In this document: one piece after another, positions 1-6,685 of the stretch
How the letters are laid out: each line of letters starts with the position of its first letter
Position numbering within the stretch: position 1 is the stretch's first letter
IMG/VR virus record: IMGVR_UViG_3300020185_001503
Span: 1-24,540 of that record
Origin: a virus
Length of the DNA stretch: 24,540 nt
Reading direction: 5' to 3' (one strand)
Position numbers and translations under genes: made by a program
The notes under the pieces: model-generated
Databases searched by the model: none
The model's input: only the letters and a program-made list of their open reading frames with translations
What the model was told of the DNA's origin: nothing

Positions 1-25
1 TTGGTTTCTTATAATCAAACATCAT
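1..25 (-). CDS. 5' end of a truncated unknown gene
   Basis: An ATG at 25 (or the adjacent ATG at 22) opens a frame reading MMFDYKKP before the window ends. A good ribosome-binding site, AAGGAAACA, precedes it inside the upstream kinase gene, whose stop it overlaps. That overlap is the usual junction style here. Too little is visible to assign a function. Confidence 0.4.
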
Positions 26-458
26 TGTTTCCTTCTTTGTTTTTAATCATTACATAACGTTGCACCACTTCATGCAAAACTTTTGGTGTATTAGTAAACC
101 ATTTTTCTACATGATAGTCTACGTTCTCAGGTGTTTCAAACATCTTATTCGTATCTTCAAAACGTCCCTCTTCAATAGTATCCATCCACACCGTGAAGTC
201 TGGATTAAATTGTTTCCTTGTTTCTTCTGTAGGGCAAACAAAGTCAGCTACTGCAACTCTACCTGCCATTACGATACCATCTGATAAATGTTTCATGCGT
301 TGTGCTTGTCTGATGCGTCCCTCTTTCGAGAAGTCCCAATCGTTATAGCTTGTTCGTATGATATCAGCGTTCACCCACACACCGCCTAGAAGCTCCGCTA
401 GAGGCCGTGCAAGGGTACTCTTGCCACTCCCAGGTAAACCCATGATAAGTATCTTCAT
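15..458 (-). CDS. Adenylylsulfate-kinase-like P-loop protein
   Basis: This 147-residue protein starts with a Walker A loop, GLPGSGKST, at residues 7-15. It continues with the pattern of the short APS-kinase-like proteins of marine T4-like phages (NADIIR, DWDFSKEGR, VADFVCPT, VWMDTIEEGRFEDTN). True APS kinases phosphorylate adenylylsulfate to PAPS, the sulfate donor. A sulfotransferase-like domain is encoded at 18581-20113, so PAPS supply is an attractive link, but it is inference. The protein is shorter than typical APS kinases (about 200 residues), so a polynucleotide or other small-molecule kinase remains possible. The ATG overlaps the stop of the upstream gene by 4 nt (ATGA). Family is fairly secure; substrate is not. 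Confidence 0.75.
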   Translation of the reverse strand: MKILIMGLPGSGKSTLARPLAELLGGVWVNADIIRTSYNDWDFSKEGRIRQAQRMKHLSDGIVMAGRVAVADFVCPTEETRKQFNPDFTVWMDTIEEGRFEDTNKMFETPENVDYHVEKWFTNTPKVLHEVVQRYVMIKNKEGNNDV

Positions 459-823
459 TCGTCGTCTCCGTCGATCTCACCCATGTCTACGTTCAACACA
501 GTGATCAAAATTGAAAGGGTTGTAATTAAAAAGTAGAGCGCAGAGAAACCTGCAATAAGTTCCCATCCTGCTACGTAGAACATATAGATGGAAAACCCTT
601 GTGTCGCATTATGCAAAAACTTCCATCTATATGGAATATGCTCAGCATAAGATAATTCAACTTCCCAATTAGGGCTTAGAACCAACACACCTACTTTGAT
701 GAATTGAAACAATGCATATGCCATAACTGCTAGGTTTAGGTAGAGATACATTGAATCTTCTGTTTGTTGAAAAGCTAGAATGCCAACAATATGGCAAGTC
801 ATGTAAATTAAAGTCCAGTTCAT
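455..823 (-). CDS. Small integral membrane protein, unknown function
   Basis: A 122-residue protein with about four hydrophobic segments (roughly residues 2-20, 25-50, 75-95 and 97-115) and an acidic tail ending in DGDDE. I chose the ATG at 823 over the in-frame GTG at 838. The ATG has GGAATATAAAAAA upstream, like the GGAATATATT leaders elsewhere here, while the GTG has no ribosome-binding site. The gene ends in an ATGA overlap with the kinase, so the two are likely cotranslated. No family recognised. Confidence 0.7.
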   Translation of the reverse strand: MNWTLIYMTCHIVGILAFQQTEDSMYLYLNLAVMAYALFQFIKVGVLVLSPNWEVELSYAEHIPYRWKFLHNATQGFSIYMFYVAGWELIAGFSALYFLITTLSILITVLNVDMGEIDGDDE

Positions 824-868
824 TTTTTTATATTCCACGAATAATCATTGAGGGGTCAAGGCCGATAA

Positions 869-894
869 GAGGAGTAGCCCTAGAGCTACTCCCC
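869..894 (-). terminator. Stem-loop between the DUF932 and membrane-protein genes
   Basis: The minus-strand RNA can form a perfect 8-bp stem, GGAGTAGC / GCTACTCC (871-878 with 885-892), around a 6-nt loop. Two more outer pairs, one of them G-U, extend it. The sequence after it (CTTAT) is only weakly U-rich. It lies in the one clear intergenic gap here, just after the DUF932 stop codon. It could be a terminator or an RNA-processing/stability hairpin. Confidence 0.6.
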
Positions 895-908
895 AAAACA
901 AGATTTCT

Positions 909-1865
909 TCAATTTGCATCAGCCATTTCCAATGCTAGATCAAGAGCCTTGACTTTACGGTTTGCATTGTTGCCAAACCATGCAGAAGTCATACGAGTGT
1001 CGGCAGAGCGTCCCAGTTCGTGGTCAGCCATGTATGTAACTGCATTGTAAGCATTCCACCATGTCCCCGGACGGAAGTTGTCACCCGGTTGGTTCTCAGT
1101 CACTTCCATTGCACGACGTGCTGTAGTTGAAAGTGTTTGATCTTCACGAGTAGACTCTCCAAAGATTTTACCAAAGAACTTCTCAAGAGTTTCACGCTTG
1201 TAGTTACGTGATCCAAGGAACTCAGCGGCTTCCTTGAATTGCTCTACTTTATTGTGAGAGACACCAAGGATTTCTTTTACACGCTCTGGATTGAACTGTT
1301 GACGGTGATTAACACGAACAGAAGCTTGGCTACCTTCGCTTAGCGCCACTGCCAGAGTGTTGTTGCAGACTACACGTTCCATCACGAATTTGATGTCGAT
1401 TGCCTTACCGTACTGGTGTGGATTTGAAAAGAGCAAATAACCCTTCACTTCGTCGCCATTAAAGAGCGAGAAACCATCACGCACATCAGCCATAGCCCAT
1501 ACGATTTGTCCACCTTTAAGCGAACCCGCAGTATCCATAGACATGTCACCGTTAGCAACAAACTCTGTAAAGAAGTCAAAAGCTTCTGAGTTTTGCACAG
1601 GGTTCCAGTTCTTACCAACTTGCGTCAGAACCTTACCGTCAGTCTCACGCACTAGTGCTTGTTGACCAGTAGCGATGTTATCGCCCTTAAAGCGGAAGAA
1701 AGTGTCAACCTTCTCTACACCCCAGTTAAGACCCGCAGCGTCCATCATCTCTTGCGGTGACATATCATCACCTACTGGAACCCCCAGACCGTGCCAAGGA
1801 AGACCGTTGCTTGCGCGATACGCCATTTGTGCTTCGCCATTAATCATTTCAAGTTCGTGTGCCAT
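909..1865 (-). CDS. DUF932 / phage-plasmid-like protein
   Basis: A 318-residue protein matching the DUF932 (TIGR03299) phage/plasmid family in length and motifs: NGLPWHGLG near residues 20-28, QQALVRETDG, VGKNWNPVQN, KFVMERVVCNNTLAVAL in the middle, and a C-terminal TWWNAYNAVTYMADHELGRS. The biochemical role of this family is unknown to me. Members occur on phages and plasmids and are often large and well expressed. The ATG has GAAAGGG upstream. A sigma70-like promoter precedes the gene and a stem-loop follows it, so it may be its own transcription unit. Confidence 0.85.
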   Translation of the reverse strand: MAHELEMINGEAQMAYRASNGLPWHGLGVPVGDDMSPQEMMDAAGLNWGVEKVDTFFRFKGDNIATGQQALVRETDGKVLTQVGKNWNPVQNSEAFDFFTEFVANGDMSMDTAGSLKGGQIVWAMADVRDGFSLFNGDEVKGYLLFSNPHQYGKAIDIKFVMERVVCNNTLAVALSEGSQASVRVNHRQQFNPERVKEILGVSHNKVEQFKEAAEFLGSRNYKRETLEKFFGKIFGESTREDQTLSTTARRAMEVTENQPGDNFRPGTWWNAYNAVTYMADHELGRSADTRMTSAWFGNNANRKVKALDLALEMADAN

Positions 1866-1912
1866 GATATAAACCCTTTCAAGGTTACTTAGTTTGTTTT
1901 CATTACATATAT

Positions 1913-1941
1913 TAATGTATCACAGTTTTAGCTGTTGTCAA
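1913..1941 (-). promoter_or_regulatory. Sigma70-like promoter for the DUF932 gene
   Basis: On the minus strand TTGACA (1936-1941) lies 16-17 bases before TACATT/ACATTA (about 1913-1919). The -35 is a perfect consensus; the -10 is weaker. It sits about 50 bases upstream of the DUF932 ATG, and the -35 overlaps the end of the preceding gene. Confidence 0.5.
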
Positions 1942-2191
1942 CTGTATAATGCTGAGAATTTTTAACGATTTCTTCAAACATGATTTTTGCGCCCATGTCT
2001 GTTTCAAAGTCTTCTTCAGTTGCAAAGTCCATAGAAGAAGAGAAGTACAATTCAGAGTTATCAATTCCATAGGCTTCAACCCAATAAACACCGTCTTCTA
2101 CAGTGTCGGCTCTTTTTGCAATTGAGCCTTCGTTTGCACATTCAATGTTGAAGATTAAACCGCCTTGGTCTGCTGAAACATAATTGATCAT
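1928..2191 (-). CDS. Small acidic protein, unknown
   Basis: An 87-residue acidic protein beginning MINYVSADQGG and ending QHYTVDNS, with no recognised motif, membrane segment or signal peptide. The ATG is preceded by a GAGA-type ribosome-binding site. It has its own near-consensus promoter 40-65 bases upstream, which suggests an early gene, a class that in T4-like phages often takes over host functions. No function can be assigned. Confidence 0.7.
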   Translation of the reverse strand: MINYVSADQGGLIFNIECANEGSIAKRADTVEDGVYWVEAYGIDNSELYFSSSMDFATEEDFETDMGAKIMFEEIVKNSQHYTVDNS

Positions 2192-2228
2192 TTTGATTTC
2201 TCTTTCGTTTGATTCTCTTTACTCTTAC

Positions 2229-2257
2229 TTTATAGAATCAAAACAAACTTGTGTCAA
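2229..2257 (-). promoter_or_regulatory. Near-consensus sigma70 (early) promoter
   Basis: TTGACA at 2252-2257 and TATAAA at 2229-2234 on the minus strand, with an exact 17-base spacer. The spacer and -10 nearly repeat the promoter at 2949-2977 (shared GTTTGTTTTGATTCTATAA). It drives the gene starting at 2191. Confidence 0.8.
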
Positions 2258-2260
2258 CCC

Positions 2261-2584
2261 CTAATGCATAGCCTCACTTGGCATATACATAGAGTCTATC
2301 ATGTCCCAAGCATAATCGCCAAAACCAGACTTGCATATATCAGTAATGCCAACGAATTGTTCATTGGTATCCGCATCAATCTCTGCAACGAAACTATGTT
2401 TAAGATGTCTTTTAATGTGCTTATACAGGTAAGCAGTAGCTTCTTCCCTAGTCTTCCAACAGGTTGCTCTTGTGATGTATAAAAAATTGTGGGCTGAGAA
2501 CAACATTCCCATCCCACCCATTTCTTCATCTTTTCTTGTACCCAGAAAAATCTTTTCATCTGGGTCAATGATGATGTAACGCAT
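2261..2584 (-). CDS. Unknown protein, 107 aa
   Basis: Begins MRYIIIDPDEKIFLG and reads as a compact mixed alpha/beta protein (ITRATCWKTREEATAYLYKH, FVAEIDADTNEQFVG). No family recognised. The ATG shares one base with the stop of the upstream gene (TAATG), with AGGAATGTA as ribosome-binding region, so it is cotranslated with it. Its stop lies just upstream of the -35 of the next promoter. Confidence 0.7.
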   Translation of the reverse strand: MRYIIIDPDEKIFLGTRKDEEMGGMGMLFSAHNFLYITRATCWKTREEATAYLYKHIKRHLKHSFVAEIDADTNEQFVGITDICKSGFGDYAWDMIDSMYMPSEAMH

Positions 2585-2916
2585 TACATTCCTTTCTTAG
2601 CTTTCCACTTAGCCATGATGTCAATAGACCACTGTGGATTTTTACCTTCTAAGATTGCGTGAGGCGTCAAGCCTTCGGCACGTTTGGCGGCATACTCTTC
2701 TACCGTCCAGTTTTTCTTCAACTCTTTAACAAAGTTTGCTTTTGTGAAAGGAGTACCACTGTACTTGAAACGAGCGATAAACAAGTCAATGCCACGACCA
2801 ACATTCGAAGGGTGGATATTTGGCTTGTCTTCGTAGACTGGTTGACCTTCATAAGAACCACGAAACATCAGGTATCCACCGTGGTAGTCTAGGTTTTCAT
2901 TTGTAAAAGCAGTCAT
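2584..2916 (-). CDS. Unknown protein, 110 aa
   Basis: Begins MTAFTNENLDYHGGYLMFRG and ends in a basic tail, MAKWKAKKGM. The central part (DLFIARFKYSGTPFTKANFVKELKKNWTV, split here only by description) looks like a small helical DNA- or protein-binding fold, but I recognise no family. It is the first gene after a near-consensus early-type promoter and is coupled to the following gene through a TAATG overlap. Confidence 0.7.
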   Translation of the reverse strand: MTAFTNENLDYHGGYLMFRGSYEGQPVYEDKPNIHPSNVGRGIDLFIARFKYSGTPFTKANFVKELKKNWTVEEYAAKRAEGLTPHAILEGKNPQWSIDIMAKWKAKKGM

Positions 2917-2948
2917 GTCATTCTCTCTTTCGTTTTGATTACATATAA

Positions 2949-2977
2949 CTTATAGAATCAAAACAAACCTATGTCAA
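2949..2977 (-). promoter_or_regulatory. Near-consensus sigma70 (early) promoter, near copy of 2229-2257
   Basis: TTGACA at 2972-2977, a 17-base spacer and TATAAG at 2949-2954 on the minus strand. The 19 bases including most of the -10 and spacer are identical to the promoter at 2229-2257. It lies 33 bases before the ATG at 2916. Confidence 0.8.
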
Positions 2978-2980
2978 GCA

Positions 2981-3184
2981 CTAATGTGCAAAATATTTGT
3001 CAAGCATTTCCAATACGTCATCATATTTTGCAATTTCAAGGATTTCCATTTCCATAGCTTCAAAAACATCTGGGTGTTCACCAATCCCTGCTGGGTTTGC
3101 TAGATATACTTCCACATTCATTTTGTGCTTATCGATATGTCCTTGTGCATGTGAACGCATTGCCTTTAACATTTTATTTCTCAT
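2981..3184 (-). CDS. Unknown protein, 67 aa
   Basis: A short mostly helical protein: a basic, histidine-bearing N-terminus (MRNKMLKAMRSHAQGHIDKH) and an acidic amphipathic C-terminal helix (FEAMEMEILEIAKYDDVLEM). The ATG follows AAGGAATATATT, the typical leader of this genome, 11 bases after the exonuclease stop. No family recognised. Confidence 0.65.
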   Translation of the reverse strand: MRNKMLKAMRSHAQGHIDKHKMNVEVYLANPAGIGEHPDVFEAMEMEILEIAKYDDVLEMLDKYFAH

Positions 3185-3195
3185 AATATATTCCT

Positions 3196-3864
3196 TTATT
3201 TTTCGTTGAGTTCTCTAAATTTCTTACGGACACTCAGAAAGTGTTCCAGATAATCGTATGTATTTATCTTGAAAACTTGAGGCTCATTATGATCCACTGT
3301 AATCAAGATAACACCTTGCTTAATAGGAATGCCAGTTCTCTCATAGAAAGCGGCGGCATAGAAAGATGCTTGGATGAAGTAACTTGTAATCCATTCCTCT
3401 TTCTTCGGTTTGCGAGATGTTTTGAAATCAATAATAGACAACTGACCGTCAAACTCTGCAATACAGTCAACCTGTCCAGCAGTCTTTAGTCGATCACTAT
3501 ACAAGAATACCTCTTGCATCCAAATGTTATTCAGACGCTTATCCATGATCTTCTTGATGTCTTCAAATGAGAATAGGTTGGTTGGCATTGCGCCTTCCTT
3601 CCAGTTTGGATCATTGTTAAGATAGTCCTCAGCCAACTTGTGAACTGCCGTACCTCTTACTGATGCTTGTTGGGATATCTTATTGGCTTCTTCCTCACCC
3701 ACACGCTTACGCCATGCGATGATGCCTTCCTTGTTCAATACACCCAAGACAGTGGTGATTGATGGGTATGCGTTACCTTCGGGCGTAAAATACTTACGTC
3801 CTTTGTCGGTTGTTTTTCTGGTCAACGTAGGTAACACTACGTCGTGCTTCACATGATTAAACAT
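3196..3864 (-). CDS. PD-(D/E)XK exonuclease (Cas4/RecB/MGME1-like)
   Basis: A 222-residue nuclease of the PD-(D/E)XK superfamily. Visible catalytic elements are H75 in GTAVHKLAED, E118, D133 in AGQVDCIAEFDG, and D146 and K148 in IIDFKTSRK, followed by Q165 in the QASFYAAAF helix. This arrangement matches the single-domain RecB-like exonucleases of T4-like phages and the mitochondrial exonuclease MGME1. It probably degrades or trims single-stranded DNA ends during phage replication and recombination. I see no four-cysteine cluster, so it is not an iron-sulfur Cas4. A possible promoter and a late-like box lie just upstream. Confidence 0.85.
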   Translation of the reverse strand: MFNHVKHDVVLPTLTRKTTDKGRKYFTPEGNAYPSITTVLGVLNKEGIIAWRKRVGEEEANKISQQASVRGTAVHKLAEDYLNNDPNWKEGAMPTNLFSFEDIKKIMDKRLNNIWMQEVFLYSDRLKTAGQVDCIAEFDGQLSIIDFKTSRKPKKEEWITSYFIQASFYAAAFYERTGIPIKQGVILITVDHNEPQVFKINTYDYLEHFLSVRKKFRELNEK

Positions 3865-3888
3865 AATATAACTTTCTATTGATTCTGT

Positions 3889-3917
3889 ATTATAACACAG
3901 AAAAAATTATTTATCCA
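3889..3917 (-). promoter_or_regulatory. Possible promoter upstream of the exonuclease
   Basis: A perfect TATAAT (3889-3894) on the minus strand lies 17 bases after TGGATA (3912-3917), a 4/6 match to the -35 consensus. The same stretch holds GATAAATA (3908-3915), 7/8 of the T4 late box, overlapping the TAA stop of the PAAR gene. Early, late or dual use cannot be decided from sequence. Confidence 0.45.
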
Positions 3918-4258
3918 CCTAAAAATACTTTACCTGATCCAGATGTGATTTCTGCGCCACAATTATATACATCACCTAAACGACCTGCACCTTTAGTTTC
4001 TATGAAAACCTTTGTGCTACCTACAGTTAATCCTGGTGTATGAGTGGAACAAGTGCCACCAATAGGATGGGCAGTAACGGCGTCATCCTTTCGAACGACG
4101 CCAATACCTTCTGCGAAAACCTTGCCGCTACATGCATCAGTTGATGTGGTGATAGGATCAACATCACAGAATGAATTGTCATTTGTGTTTGCGTCACCCG
4201 ACGCTACGTGAACCGTATTCACAGTCTCTGTTGCGTCTCCTCTAGCGGCTTTGGGCAT
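3911..4258 (-). CDS. PAAR-domain baseplate spike-tip protein
   Basis: A 115-residue glycine-rich protein with PAAR signatures: N-terminal MPKAARGDATET, repeated short beta segments, GTCSTHTPGLTVGS in the middle and RLGDVYNCGAEITSGSGKVFLGG at the end. The histidines and cysteines (HPIGGTCSTH, NCG) fit the metal-binding apex of PAAR tips. In contractile phages this protein caps the central spike and helps pierce the outer membrane. It is coupled to phoH by a TAATG overlap, with the ribosome-binding site inside phoH. Confidence 0.88.
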   Translation of the reverse strand: MPKAARGDATETVNTVHVASGDANTNDNSFCDVDPITTSTDACSGKVFAEGIGVVRKDDAVTAHPIGGTCSTHTPGLTVGSTKVFIETKGAGRLGDVYNCGAEITSGSGKVFLGG

Positions 4259-5007
4259 TATGCGGCTTCCATCATTTTTTCTTTGGCAATGATATATTCT
4301 TTAACTAAACCAGAGCGAACAATATCATCTACCGTGAATTTGATTGTCTTGAATGACGGAATGTCACTAAGAACATTCATAAACTCACCAAGACCAGAGA
4401 TGTCTGCCTTGTTACGGTTAATTGCCAAATCGTCTTGCTTCGTATCTCCACAGAAGATAATTCTTGAAGATTCGCCAACACGTGTAATGATTGTATCCAA
4501 CTCGTGATATGTCATTGACTGGCACTCATCAACCAAGATGATTGCATTGTCAAAGGTTAGTCCACGAACAAACGAAGACGTCATAAACTGGATCATCCCC
4601 TTTTGCTTTAGGATTTGATATGCATCTCTTCGACCAAATAGATCATTTGCAATATCTTGATACGGTGCTTCAAACACAGCCGCTTTTTCTGCTTGTGAAC
4701 CTGGCATAAATCCCTGTTCTCTTGTTTGGACTGCCGATCTAATGATGACAATCTTTTCATATTGGTGTTTCGTCATGACGTCTTGCATTGCTAGGTACAT
4801 ACCACACATCGTTTTACCTGTGCCAGCAGTACCAACTGCCGCGAGATTTTTTCCTTCTTTATAAGAGTTGAATAGTACCGACTGAGAGTCTGTTAACGGT
4901 GAAATTTGACGCATTGCAAATTTTTGGTTTAGGATACCTACTAAATGTTCGCTATCTCTCTCTTGTCTACGCTTTTCCTTGCGGGATAATCTGCGCTGTT
5001 TTGTCAT
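4258..5007 (-). CDS. phoH: PhoH-family ATPase
   Basis: A 249-residue P-loop ATPase with Walker A GTAGTGKT at residues 59-66, Walker B IILVDECQ at 156-163, and the family motif GDTKQDD near the end of the fold. The first 20 residues are strongly basic. PhoH-like genes are widespread in marine phages; a nucleic-acid helicase or RNA-related role is suspected, and the phosphate-stress link is mainly by regulation in E. coli. The ATG has an AAGGAGG Shine-Dalgarno sequence, the strongest seen in this window, implying high translation. It overlaps the PAAR gene by 1 nt. Confidence 0.92.
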   Translation of the reverse strand: MTKQRRLSRKEKRRQERDSEHLVGILNQKFAMRQISPLTDSQSVLFNSYKEGKNLAAVGTAGTGKTMCGMYLAMQDVMTKHQYEKIVIIRSAVQTREQGFMPGSQAEKAAVFEAPYQDIANDLFGRRDAYQILKQKGMIQFMTSSFVRGLTFDNAIILVDECQSMTYHELDTIITRVGESSRIIFCGDTKQDDLAINRNKADISGLGEFMNVLSDIPSFKTIKFTVDDIVRSGLVKEYIIAKEKMMEAA

Positions 5008-5040
5008 GAAACCTCCTTATGATAACTCAAAGTCAGGATT

Positions 5041-5277
5041 TTACCATGTGTTGATGTTATCTTTTTTATGATGATGTTTTACATTTTTGAGTACATCACG
5101 AAAGCCATCATCGGGCTTCATACGCCCAAGACGGTACGGGTCAACGAACCCCGGAAACTTTGTAAAGATTTGTTTGATATGGGTATTGGTAGCTAGATAA
5201 TGCTCTAAGTCTGCCCAAGGCATACTTTCTTCAAACTGTTCATGTGTTTCTTTGTTTTCAAAACTATAGGTAGGCAT
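5041..5277 (-). CDS. Small protein with FmdB-like N-terminus
   Basis: A 78-residue protein beginning MPTYSFENKETHEQFEESM. The start resembles FmdB-type zinc-ribbon proteins (MPTY.Y.C..C...FE) but the metal-binding cysteines are absent. The C-terminus is basic and histidine-rich (KNVKHHHKKD). Similar small proteins are common in T4-like cyanophages, with unknown role. The ATG follows AAGGAGC, and a perfect T4-type late box lies 26 bases upstream, so this and the PhoH-PAAR genes are probably late genes. Confidence 0.7.
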   Translation of the reverse strand: MPTYSFENKETHEQFEESMPWADLEHYLATNTHIKQIFTKFPGFVDPYRLGRMKPDDGFRDVLKNVKHHHKKDNINTW

Positions 5278-5302
5278 TAATGCTCCTTACTTTTCATACA
5301 TC

Positions 5303-5310
5303 TATTTATA
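5303..5310 (-). promoter_or_regulatory. T4-type late promoter box TATAAATA
   Basis: An exact TATAAATA on the minus strand, the core of T4 late promoters, 26 bases before the ATG at 5277. The TAA stop of the HAD gene is embedded in the box. It would drive the FmdB-like, phoH and PAAR genes, fitting a late role for the PAAR structural protein. Confidence 0.6.
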
Positions 5311-5893
5311 AGATTGAGTGGTAGATATCGTGCCAATTAGCGACATTTTTTACATTTGGGTGAGAAAAATTTCTGCTGTGGTTGGATGTCAATAGATATG
5401 AATCTAACCCCATCTCTGCGCCAAGTTGTGCGTTCTCTGGCTTATCTTCCACCCAAATACAACCGCTATCACGATAAGGCTCAAGTGCATCATTCTTATC
5501 AGCACCACAAGGCAAACAGATCAGTTCTTCAAAAATCTTTCGACCAAACACGGCTTCAAGGTTTTTCTTTCGTAGCTTACCTGCATAGATGTCATCTGAT
5601 AGAGATGTGATTACATGGAATACGTAACCATGATCTTGGTTTAGTTTGCGAACATACTTAACGGCATCACGGAATGGAGTTAACCACCCAATAGCCGCTG
5701 ACTGGTTGAAATACTCAATCAATCCATGCGCCTTCTCTGGTGTAATTCCAAACGTTGAACCCATACAGTAAGTCGAGATAGTTGGGTCTACAGGCTTGTA
5801 ACCCTGTTTCTCCATCCACCTAAAGAAGCTATATGTCCATTCTAGTAGTACACCATCACAGTCTACCATTATTACTTTTTCATTCATCATCAT
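5306..5893 (-). CDS. HAD-family phosphatase (nucleotidase-like)
   Basis: A 195-residue HAD hydrolase. Motif I is VDCDGVLLEW near residues 10-19, with the nucleophile and general acid aspartates. Motif II is ITSLSDD, and the motif IV region is WVEDKPENAQLGAEMGL. The overall shape resembles 5'(3')-deoxyribonucleotidases and other small HAD phosphatases; the substrate cannot be told. Three consecutive ATG codons (5893, 5890, 5887) could start it; the first is used here. Its first codons and leader lie in a segmental duplication shared with the next upstream gene (see 5871-5925). Confidence 0.8.
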   Translation of the reverse strand: MMMNEKVIMVDCDGVLLEWTYSFFRWMEKQGYKPVDPTISTYCMGSTFGITPEKAHGLIEYFNQSAAIGWLTPFRDAVKYVRKLNQDHGYVFHVITSLSDDIYAGKLRKKNLEAVFGRKIFEELICLPCGADKNDALEPYRDSGCIWVEDKPENAQLGAEMGLDSYLLTSNHSRNFSHPNVKNVANWHDIYHSIL

Positions 5894-5925
5894 AATATAA
5901 TACTTTCTTAATCGTCTTTAGTGAC
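5871..5925. repeat. Direct repeat, copy 1 (gene end, leader, gene start)
   Basis: Imperfect 55-bp direct repeat of 6048-6100. Two exact blocks stand out: 14 bp (5871-5884 = 6048-6061) and 24 bp (5902-5925 = 6077-6100), with an AT-rich leader conserved between them. On the minus strand it carries a VTKDD-stop gene end, the leader AAGTATTATATT and the first codons (MNEKVI) of the HAD gene. Confidence 0.9.
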
Positions 5926-5929
5926 GAAG

Positions 5930-6067
5930 TTATCTATTCAACATCCTCATGCATGTAAGTACAGAGTTTTCTCCCAAGCAATCAGACCAAATATGGTAAA
6001 GATACCATCCAACTAATACAATACCAATTGTAATAGCAATTCCATATATTACTTTTTCATTGATCAT
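5930..6067 (-). CDS. Tiny single-pass membrane protein, 45 aa
   Basis: Starts with ATG at 6067 and reads MINEKVIYGIAITIGIVLVG, then WYLYHIWSDCLGENSVL and a short tail. Residues 7-25 form one clear transmembrane helix. The first codons (MINEKVI) and leader duplicate those of the downstream HAD gene (MNEKVI), and its stop lies just before the remnant of an older gene end. It looks like a gene inserted by duplication. It is too short for standard gene callers; function unknown. Confidence 0.6.
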   Translation of the reverse strand: MINEKVIYGIAITIGIVLVGWYLYHIWSDCLGENSVLTCMRMLNR

Positions 6068-6100
6068 AATATAATAACTTTCTTAATCGTCTTTAGTGAC
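6048..6100. repeat. Direct repeat, copy 2
   Basis: Partner of 5871-5925, offset by 175-177 bp. On the minus strand it holds the last codons (SVTKDD, stop) of the 54-residue gene, the leader and the first codons of the 45-residue membrane gene. The two copies exactly bracket the membrane gene. Confidence 0.9.
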
Positions 6101-6247
6101 AGAGAGGTTTGCGTTTTTCTCTTCACGTTTCATGCGCTTTCGGTCACGACGTCGCTTCATTCGATGTTCTTTGTCTTGAACATCATCATCGTCCATTCCC
6201 CATTCTTCATCGTAGTCTTCACGAAATTTTTTAAAAGTCTTAGCCAT
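6083..6247 (-). CDS. Small highly charged protein, 54 aa
   Basis: ATG at 6247. It begins MAKTFKKFREDYDEEWGMDD, continues with DDVQDKEHRMKRRRDRKRMK and ends SVTKDD. The sequence is an acidic patch followed by a dense Arg/Lys helix, typical of small nucleic-acid-binding phage proteins and common in T4-like cyanophages next to the RNase H region. Its stop lies in the direct repeat. No function can be assigned. Confidence 0.6.
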   Translation of the reverse strand: MAKTFKKFREDYDEEWGMDDDDVQDKEHRMKRRRDRKRMKREEKNANLSVTKDD

Positions 6248-6254
6248 GTTTGTT

Positions 6255-6683
6255 TTACTCTTCGATTAATTCTGGAAACGCTTCCATTACGGTTTTCTTT
6301 GTAAGACCTTTGACGGACTTGTGCGAGATCATATGGTTTGCCAACAAGTCAGCATCATCATTATCAATATCTTCTAGTAAACTGATAAACAACTGTTCGC
6401 GTTTAATCGGTTTCAAACTGTCATATCCACCACCTTCTACGAAAATACGAAGTCTACGTGCTTCTTGAAATAAGAGCGCTTTAGCCTCATCTTCATACTC
6501 ATTATATTTCCAAGGTGGGGGTGTATCTGGTACTAAAAACTTTACCCCTACATCATATATATTCTTTAGCACAACTCGCAACGGTTGGCTGTCATTTTCA
6601 CGCAACCAAGCAATCTTGTCACTCTTAGAGCCAAGTGTTTGTACGTGATTTACGATTTCTGAAATAGATCGTCTTACTGCCAT
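6255..6683 (-). CDS. DUF6433-like T4-type phage protein
   Basis: A 142-residue protein with the pattern I associate with the DUF6433 family of T4-like phages: GSKSDKIAWLRENDSQPLR near the start, a VPDTPPPWKYNEYEDEA segment, EARRLRIFVEGGGYDSLKPI, and a C-terminal KSVKGLTKKTVMEAFPEL. No enzymatic motif is visible. In related phages it lies next to the RNase H-type 5' nuclease, as here, suggesting a replication-associated role (inference). AGGA precedes the ATG, directly after the stop of rnh. Confidence 0.75.
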   Translation of the reverse strand: MAVRRSISEIVNHVQTLGSKSDKIAWLRENDSQPLRVVLKNIYDVGVKFLVPDTPPPWKYNEYEDEAKALLFQEARRLRIFVEGGGYDSLKPIKREQLFISLLEDIDNDDADLLANHMISHKSVKGLTKKTVMEAFPELIEE

Positions 6684-6685
6684 TA

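Noticed and set aside
60-1050. Plus-strand open frames opposite the first genes, and the many other plus-strand frames across the window
   Set aside because: All lie opposite well-supported minus-strand genes. I saw none with a recognisable family, and the minus-strand set accounts for nearly every base.
2299-2568. 89-codon minus-strand frame inside the gene at 2261-2584
   Set aside because: Its composition is unnatural and it is fully nested in a better gene with a good start and coupling.
3196-3864. Cas4 of a CRISPR system
   Set aside because: No iron-sulfur cysteines, no repeats and no other cas genes are present. The protein fits free-standing phage exonucleases.
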